Positions 58,890 through 64,000 of a DNA stretch of 64,000 nucleotides are shown piece by piece. Position 1 is the stretch's first letter; each line of letters starts with the position of its first letter. The stretch spans positions 1 to 64,000 of the forward strand of contig NZ_WOAC01000024.1 in NCBI RefSeq assembly GCF_009749525.1, written 5' to 3'. The stretch comes from Mesorhizobium xinjiangense (GTDB lineage Bacteria; Pseudomonadota; Alphaproteobacteria; Rhizobiales; Rhizobiaceae). Both the position numbers and the translations under genes were made by a program. Below the pieces are notes generated by a model, which was not told the origin of the DNA, did not search any database, and saw only the letters and a program-made list of their open reading frames with translations.

Positions 58890-60656
58890 TCAGATCAGCG
58901 GCCGTGGATTTGGCAGGTATTGCGTGCGGATCGCCTCCGCCGACCAGTAGGCCAGCGCGCCCACCACGCCGGTCGGGTTGTATTGGATATTCTGCGGAAA
59001 GGCGTTGGCACCCATGACGAAGACGTTGTGAACGTCCCAGCTCTGCAGATAGCGATTGAGCGCCGAACTGGTCGGATCCGTTCCCATGATCGCGCCGCCC
59101 ACATTGTGCGTGGTCTGATAGGGGCGCACGTCATACATGGCACCGTCCGCCTTGTAGCCGGATGCCATGATGTCGGGATTCATGCTCTCGGCAATCGGCT
59201 CGATCTTCGATTTCATGAACTGCGTCATGCGGATGTCGTTCGGCTTCCAGTTGAACGTCATGCGCAGGAGCGGGCGCCCGAAGCGGTCCTGATAGGTCGG
59301 ATCGAGATCGAGATAGGTGTCGCGATAGGCCATGTTCGATCCGTGCGAGCCGATCGACATCGAATGGCCGTACCATTCCTTCGTCGCCTTTTTCCAATCC
59401 CCGCCCCAGCCGGGCGTGTCCGGTGGCAACCGCATGGATCGAATGGGCTGACCGTTTGTCGTGCCCGACGAGATATAGCTTCCGCCGATGAAGCCCTCGG
59501 CGGCGAAGTCGATCTGGTTGATGGCGAAATCGTCGATCACCATGCCGTTCGAGCCGGCGCCGACGAACGGATTGAATTCCACGTCCTTGAAGAACAGCGA
59601 AGTGCCGCCATTCATCTGGTAGGCGTAGTTCTTGCCCATCACGCCTTCGCCGGTGATCGGATCATAAGGTTGCCCGATGCCCGACAGCAGCATGAGATGC
59701 ACATTGTGCAGCTGATAGGCCGCCAGGATCACCAGATCGGCCGGCTGGAAGACTTCTTCGCCCTCGGCCGTGACATAGGTGACGCCGGTCGCTGTCCTTC
59801 CATCCCGGGCGAGTTCGACCCGCAGCACTTCCGAGTTCACCTTGTATTCGAAATTCGGCTTGCGTTTCAGCGCCGCCATCACACAGGTCTGCGGGGATGA
59901 TTTGGAATAGTTGAGACAGCCGAACCGCTCGCAAAAGCCGCAGAAATTGCACGGCCCGAGCTGCATTCCATAGGGGTTGGTGTAGGCCTGCGAGGCATTC
60001 GCCGCCGGGCGCGGAAAGGGATGGTAGCCCATGGCGCGCGCCGCCTCCGCGAACATCAGCGCATCGACGGTCTGCGGCAGAGGCGGCATGGGAAAATCAC
60101 CCGACCGCGGCGCCTCGAAGGGATTGCCGCCTTCGACGACCTCGCCGTTGATATTGCCGGCCTGACCGGCGATGCCCGCCACCTTCTCGAAGCGGTCGAA
60201 ATAGGGCTCGAGCTCGGCGTAGTCCACGCCCCAGTCCTGCAGCGTCATCTCCTCGGGAATGATCTCGGCCCCGAAGGTCTCCTCGACATAGGAGCGCAGG
60301 CGCAACTCCTCCGCCATCGGCCGCCATGTATGGCCGTTCCAGTGCACGCCGGCTCCGCCGACGCCGTCGCCCGGCAGGAAGGAACCGAGCGAGCGGTAGG
60401 GCAGGGCGGTCTCTTCGAGCGTGCGGCGGATGGTGAGGGTGGAGTTGCGCGGCCTCTGCATGAAGCCGTAGCGAATGGCGTATTTCAGCTCGTCCGCAAC
60501 GTCGGGATATTTGAAATCCGGCACGGTGTCGCGGTCGGGGCCGCGCTCCAGTGCGAGGACCTCCAGCCCCTCCTCGCACAACTCCATGCCGAGTATGGAC
60601 CCCGTCCAGCCGAGCCCAACGATCACGACATCCTTCTTTTTCGCTGTCGTGGCCAT
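58890..60656 (-). CDS. GMC-type FAD-dependent dehydrogenase, catalytic subunit
   Basis: The 588-residue flavoprotein has the FAD motif VVIVGLGWTGSILGMELCEE, GDGVGGAGVHWNGHTWRPM and a C-terminal HNVGGAIMGTDPTSSALNRY ... FPQNIQYNPTGVVGALAYWS, typical of gluconate 2-dehydrogenase-like and related sugar/alcohol dehydrogenases. A cysteine block CNFCGFCERFGC (about residues 235-250) could bind a 3Fe-4S cluster, as shown for FAD-glucose dehydrogenases. It has no signal peptide and would be exported with the Tat-signal-bearing small subunit. The substrate is not readable. It lies 12 nt upstream of the cytochrome gene. Confidence 0.93.
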   Translation of the reverse strand: MATTAKKKDVVIVGLGWTGSILGMELCEEGLEVLALERGPDRDTVPDFKYPDVADELKYAIRYGFMQRPRNSTLTIRRTLEETALPYRSLGSFLPGDGVGGAGVHWNGHTWRPMAEELRLRSYVEETFGAEIIPEEMTLQDWGVDYAELEPYFDRFEKVAGIAGQAGNINGEVVEGGNPFEAPRSGDFPMPPLPQTVDALMFAEAARAMGYHPFPRPAANASQAYTNPYGMQLGPCNFCGFCERFGCLNYSKSSPQTCVMAALKRKPNFEYKVNSEVLRVELARDGRTATGVTYVTAEGEEVFQPADLVILAAYQLHNVHLMLLSGIGQPYDPITGEGVMGKNYAYQMNGGTSLFFKDVEFNPFVGAGSNGMVIDDFAINQIDFAAEGFIGGSYISSGTTNGQPIRSMRLPPDTPGWGGDWKKATKEWYGHSMSIGSHGSNMAYRDTYLDLDPTYQDRFGRPLLRMTFNWKPNDIRMTQFMKSKIEPIAESMNPDIMASGYKADGAMYDVRPYQTTHNVGGAIMGTDPTSSALNRYLQSWDVHNVFVMGANAFPQNIQYNPTGVVGALAYWSAEAIRTQYLPNPRPLI

Positions 60657-60658
60657 GG

Positions 60659-61357
60659 CTAAGCCCTCTCGCCGGCGATGCTGACGGGGCCGAGCGGGTA
60701 GGCTCGTTCAATCCCAACCCATTCCAGAAAGCTCGCGCGGGCCCCGGGAAAGCCGATATGGACCCAGGCCGCCATGCCGTGATTGCCGCCATATTTCGGA
60801 TCGGCAAAGTAGCCTTCCTTGGTGTTTTGCAGCAAAAGTCCGAAGAAGCTGGCGCCCTGCGTCGAGGACAGCGTCAACTCGCCGTTTTCCAATGCGGTGA
60901 GCACGGCATTCTGGGTTTCGGCCTCGAGTTCGGCGAAGGGCGCCCCGTGCTCCTCAGAACACCAGTCGTCCAGTTCGGCGATCGCGGCCCGGTAGACTTC
61001 GGCCGGATTGAGCGGTGATTGATAGCCAAGCTGGGCCGGCGCGGCGGGGTCGTGCGGACCGTCCATGTACCAGTCCGCCGCAATGCCGAAATCACCGGCA
61101 AGTTGCAGGTCGATGAAGACCGGAACGCGGGCCTCGATCGCACCGGGGCCGTCGCCCTCGGAAGGGATCAGCCGTGCCGTGGCAGCCAGTATGAAGGCCC
61201 ATTCCTGAGCGCTGAAATAGGTCGGCTCATATTCGTCGAGCGGAACGGCAGGCGCGGACTGCGCCCATGCGGGATGTGTGATCGCCGAAAGCGCTGCGCC
61301 CGCGGCCGCGCTCTGGAGAAGTTGGCGGCGTGTCGTCTTGAAAGCGCTGGTGCTCAT
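60659..61357 (-). CDS. Gluconate 2-dehydrogenase subunit 3-like protein with Tat signal
   Basis: The 232-residue protein has a twin-arginine signal (TTRRQLLQSAAAGAALSAI, cleavage near PAWAQ) and the subunit-3 fold: FSAQEWAFILAATARLIPSE, then GARVP-type IEARVPVFIDLQLAG. The small subunit carries the Tat signal for the whole complex and helps fold the flavoprotein. The start at 61357 is supported by GGGAG. It ends 2 nt before the flavoprotein ATG, so the three genes form one operon. Confidence 0.92.
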   Translation of the reverse strand: MSTSAFKTTRRQLLQSAAAGAALSAITHPAWAQSAPAVPLDEYEPTYFSAQEWAFILAATARLIPSEGDGPGAIEARVPVFIDLQLAGDFGIAADWYMDGPHDPAAPAQLGYQSPLNPAEVYRAAIAELDDWCSEEHGAPFAELEAETQNAVLTALENGELTLSSTQGASFFGLLLQNTKEGYFADPKYGGNHGMAAWVHIGFPGARASFLEWVGIERAYPLGPVSIAGERA

Positions 61358-61717
61358 GCTGGCTCCCTGGCTGGCATTGGTCAAGCAACGATCAGGCGCC
61401 CCCCTGCGGCGAGACCCTCACTCAAGCATTGGTGGGTCCTTCGACGCAGTTCATTCAATTTCGATTATATGCCGAATTCCACCTCTGACAACCTTTGGTA
61501 GTTGATCCAGTGATGCACAGCGTGAAACGAGATCAGATCGCTGTCGATGATGCTGATGGTTGGCGGGACAAGCGTCCGCGGCGCATCGGTCAGCGATACG
61601 GGATCGATTCTGGTAAAGTACGATGCAATGCGGAGACCGACACCATTCGGCGCCGCAACTGGGCGCCGAATGGGTCGCAGATGCATAACGCGCTCGGCCG
61701 GAGACCGAGAGCGATAA
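61358..61717. other. Intergenic region with a strong 12-bp palindrome, between dehydrogenase and helicase genes
   Basis: The main structure is a perfect hairpin at 61643-61673: ccattcggcgcc, loop gcaactg, ggcgccgaatgg. A second imperfect hairpin (cgctcgg/ccgagagcg) lies at about 61690-61712, just after the helicase stop. A minus-strand frame at 61465-61686 encodes 73 residues with no ribosome-binding site and no family I recognise; I do not call it a gene. The palindrome may be a terminator for the helicase or an operator for the dehydrogenase operon. Confidence 0.5.
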
Positions 61718-63100
61718 TCAGGCGGCCTTGTTCGCCTTGCGCTTGCCGGTGAACCGGCGCTTGCCCTTGTGCGGCGGCTTGCGGTGCTGCCGGTTTTCGC
61801 CCGCTGCGTCCTTGCCGCCTGCGCGCGCATGGGCCGGGGCAGAAGGCTTGCGGTCGTGGCGCCGACGCTCACCCGATTTGTGCCGCGGCGCGTCGCCGTC
61901 TCCAGCGCGGGCGGGAGCAAGCGGCCGAGGTGCGGGGTCCGGCTCTGCGGTACGATCGTCGGTGACGTCGATCTTTTGCCGAATGATACGTTCCACCTGG
62001 CGCAGCTTTGATCGCTCACCGGGATCGCACAGCGTGATGGCTGTTCCTTCGGCGCCGTTGCGGCCGGTTCGTCCGATGCGATGGACGTAGGTCTCCGCCT
62101 CGTCGGGCAGGTCGTAATTCACCACATGGCTGATGCCGGGCACGTCGATGCCGCGGGCCGCGATGTCCGTTGCCACCAGGATGCGCAGCGAACCGTCGCG
62201 AAAGCTCGTAAGCGCTCGCTGCCGGGCATTCTGGGACTTGTTGCCGTGAATGGCCGCGGCGGCAAAGCCGTCCTGCTCAAGCTGGCGCGTTACCTTGTCG
62301 GCGCCATGCTTGGTGCGGGCGAAGACGATGACCTGCGTCATCGCCGGGTCGGCCAGCAGCCCTGCCAGAACGTCGCGCTTCTGGCGGGTGCGGGCTAGGA
62401 TCAGGTTCTGGCGGATCTCGGCAGCGGTCGTTGCCTGTTGCGCGACGGAAACACGCACAGGATTGCGCATCAGCCCAAGGGCAAGCGTTTCGATTTCCTT
62501 CGGCATGGTGGCCGAGAACAGTGCGACTTGACGTGAGGCATGCGTTGCTTTCGACAAGCGCTTGACATCATTAATGAAGCCCATGTCGAGCATACGGTCG
62601 GCCTCATCCAGAACCAGCCAGCGCGTCTCACCCAGGCGGACGTCGCCGGCGCGCACCAGATCGGTCAGCCGGCCGGGCGTGGCAATCAGTATGTCGACGC
62701 CCTGCCTGAGCCGCTTGACCTGGCTGAAGCGGGAGACCCCACCCAGAACCAGCGCCGTGGCGATATGCGCGCCCTTGGCGAGTTGCTTGATAGCATCGTC
62801 GATCTGCACCGCCAGTTCGCGCGTCGGCACGAGGATGAGCGCATGGGCGCATTTCGGTGTCCGCCTGGCGCCGAGCGCCATGATCCTTGACAGGATCGGC
62901 AGAGCGAAGGCGGCCGTCTTGCCCGACCCGGTCTGGGCGATGCCGAGCACGTCGCGGCCCTCGAGAAACGGTGGAATGGCCTGGGCCTGAATGGGTTTCG
63001 GTTCGGCAAAGCCGGCGGCGGACACTGTCTTTAAGAGCGAGCCGGCGATGCCGAGCTCGGCAAAGGTGCTGCCGGTGGCGTTTGAATTATCGATTGTCAA
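61718..63100 (-). CDS. DEAD-box RNA helicase, RhlE type
   Basis: The 460-residue protein has all core motifs: the Q motif with PKPIQAQAIPPF, AQTGSGKTAAFALP (I), PTRELAVQ (Ia), TPGRLTD (Ib), VLDEADRMLDMGF (II), FSATMP (III), IVFARTKHGAD (IV), VATDIAARGIDV (V) and HRIGRTGRNG (VI). It ends with a long basic Arg/Lys/Gly/Ala-rich tail (about 375-460) for RNA binding. RhlE-type helicases act in ribosome assembly and cold adaptation. A 342-nt leader region precedes it. Confidence 0.96.
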   Translation of the reverse strand: MTIDNSNATGSTFAELGIAGSLLKTVSAAGFAEPKPIQAQAIPPFLEGRDVLGIAQTGSGKTAAFALPILSRIMALGARRTPKCAHALILVPTRELAVQIDDAIKQLAKGAHIATALVLGGVSRFSQVKRLRQGVDILIATPGRLTDLVRAGDVRLGETRWLVLDEADRMLDMGFINDVKRLSKATHASRQVALFSATMPKEIETLALGLMRNPVRVSVAQQATTAAEIRQNLILARTRQKRDVLAGLLADPAMTQVIVFARTKHGADKVTRQLEQDGFAAAAIHGNKSQNARQRALTSFRDGSLRILVATDIAARGIDVPGISHVVNYDLPDEAETYVHRIGRTGRNGAEGTAITLCDPGERSKLRQVERIIRQKIDVTDDRTAEPDPAPRPLAPARAGDGDAPRHKSGERRRHDRKPSAPAHARAGGKDAAGENRQHRKPPHKGKRRFTGKRKANKAA

Positions 63101-63442
63101 AATTCTTCTTCTTTCAGCGGCGATGGCCGCAACGATTGCGCGGCGGGGCGCAACCCGCCGGACGGAAATATGTGATTTGCGACAAGGCGGCGCATCTCCG
63201 CAGGAGATACGATCGGCTGCGCTGTCGTGCCCAGCGGCCTCATGCCGCGGGACTCTTTCTCCGTCTGCCGACTATTCGGGAAGGGGAGAGACTAGACGCA
63301 ACCAGTCCCGTTCAAGGGGAAAGCCGGCGAGCCCGGCCTAAGCGCCTGGAGCGGCATATGGCGGTGTTCGGGCGCAATTGCAAGCAAATTCATGCTGCGG
63401 CGCAAAATGAGACAGTCGGATTAAACCGCGCGCAATGGCGCT
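63101..63442. other. Long leader/intergenic region upstream of the helicase gene
   Basis: No gene is visible. It holds several GC hairpin-forming stretches (for example near 63150-63170, cggggcgcaacccgccgg) and could be a long 5' untranslated region, as cold-shock and DEAD-box genes often have. No clear promoter could be placed. Confidence 0.35.
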
Positions 63443-63991
63443 TCAGGTGCTGGCGGCGGCCCGCGCCAGTTGGGCCAGGCTTGTCACCGTGTTCCAGTTG
63501 CGCGCCGTATTGGGAACGCCGATGCCCTTGTCGAACCGCGCCGCCAGCTTCAAGCGGCCAAAGCCGTCCGGCGTGAGAAGATAGGCCACACGATCGACCA
63601 CGGCGATGCGCTCGCGGTCCGTTGCCACGGCCCGCAACGCGTCGAGGCGTGCCTCGTCGGGCGCTGCGGCCAGCACCGCTGCGTGCAGGAGCTTGGGCGC
63701 TCCCACCGCGTCGGGATAGGGGTTGTTGGCGATCAGCTTATCCCATTCATCGAGCGAGCGCACATGGATGTCCTTGGTGAAGCCGAATTCGCGCGCGCAG
63801 ATGCGCGTGATCCGCTCCAGCATCTGCGCACGCGGCATATCGGTGGCAAGGAACGCATTGCCGCTGTTGATGTAGGTGCCGGGATTTTCGAAGCCGGCCT
63901 CTTCCAGCGCCTCGCGCAGCCGTTTCACCGGCAATTGCGTCGCGCCGCCGACCCCGCGAAACAGGATGAGATAGACGGTTCTGCCACTCAT
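63443..63991 (-). CDS. DUF1697 domain protein
   Basis: The 182-residue protein matches the DUF1697 pattern: YLILFRGVGGATQLPVKRLR at the start, EEAGFENPGTYINSGNAFLA (the 'V-TYI-SGN--F' motif) and VDRVAYLLTPDGFGRLKLAA in the C-terminal half. The usual start 'RGINVGG' reads RGVGGA here. The family's function is not known. The start codon lies 9 nt from the window edge, so no upstream context is visible. It is read in the same direction as the helicase gene. Confidence 0.9.
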   Translation of the reverse strand: MSGRTVYLILFRGVGGATQLPVKRLREALEEAGFENPGTYINSGNAFLATDMPRAQMLERITRICAREFGFTKDIHVRSLDEWDKLIANNPYPDAVGAPKLLHAAVLAAAPDEARLDALRAVATDRERIAVVDRVAYLLTPDGFGRLKLAARFDKGIGVPNTARNWNTVTSLAQLARAAAST

Positions 63992-64000
63992 ATGATCAGT

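Noticed and set aside
61465-61686. Minus-strand frame of 73 codons upstream of the dehydrogenase operon
   Set aside because: No ribosome-binding site, its start region overlaps a strong palindrome, and I recognise no family; kept only as a note in the intergenic entry.

Overview
The window is a GC-rich (roughly 60-63% G+C by eye) stretch of an alphaproteobacterial chromosome, almost certainly from the order Hyphomicrobiales (Rhizobiales). The evidence is gene content and order that I recall from that group: trpDC-moaC-moeA, tpiA-secG, eno-ftsB-pdhABC-lpdA-lipA-coq10-cinA-ispDF, the dusB-ntrBC-ntrYX-trkA-dat-hfq-hflX-mazG run, and pcm-tolC. A genus cannot be assigned from the sequence alone.

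Layout. 1-906: a lower-GC left edge with the 3' end of an IS5-type transposase, then the broken remnant of a large, possibly STAND/SIR2-type defence protein. 907-6362 (minus): a five-gene operon ppiD-trpD-trpC-moaC-moeA combining envelope folding, tryptophan and molybdenum cofactor synthesis. 6512-10799 (plus): tpiA, secG, a CDF metal transporter, pyrG. 10916-15988: a D,D-carboxypeptidase, a VOC protein overlapping kdsA, a dodecin, eno, ftsB. 16169-24160 (plus): the pyruvate dehydrogenase operon with an SGNH hydrolase and a GlsB-like membrane protein, then lipA and coq10. 24186-25885 (minus): cinA and ispDF. 26043-37660 (plus): dusB-ntrB-ntrC, ntrY-ntrX, trkA, a D-amino-acid transaminase, hfq, hflX. 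37688-42432 (minus): mazG, a MarR regulator, and modABC with a ModE-type regulator. 42598-48721 (plus): an integral membrane protein followed by a complete branched-chain/amide-type ABC importer. 48738-57483: nicotinamidase, ferredoxin-NADP reductase, small envelope proteins, tRNA-Asn, an amidase, tRNA-Cys, pcm and tolC. 57546-61357 (minus): a three-subunit membrane-bound GMC dehydrogenase (triheme cytochrome c, flavoprotein, Tat-exported small subunit). 61718-63991 (minus): a RhlE-type helicase and a DUF1697 protein.

Functional links. The PDH complex (E1, E2, E3) is encoded with lipoyl synthase, which builds the cofactor on the E1-beta and E2 lipoyl domains. Molybdate uptake and its probable ModE regulation sit in the same window as moaC and moeA, which make the cofactor. 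NtrBC and NtrYX are adjacent two-component systems for nitrogen and redox control, upstream of hfq.

The most unusual DNA is non-coding or repeat-derived. A bipartite palindromic repeat (hairpin A, 14-nt linker, hairpin B) occurs in four places; one copy supplies the last codons and stop of coq10, and another forms a perfect 24-bp cruciform between modA and modB. A different palindromic element with perfect 21-bp inverted ends is translated in frame as the linker after the PdhB lipoyl domain, with a possible decayed relative in PdhC. Two long tandem inverted repeats with shared terminal motifs lie between ntrC and ntrY. No CRISPR array, rRNA, prophage or obvious new multi-gene system was found.
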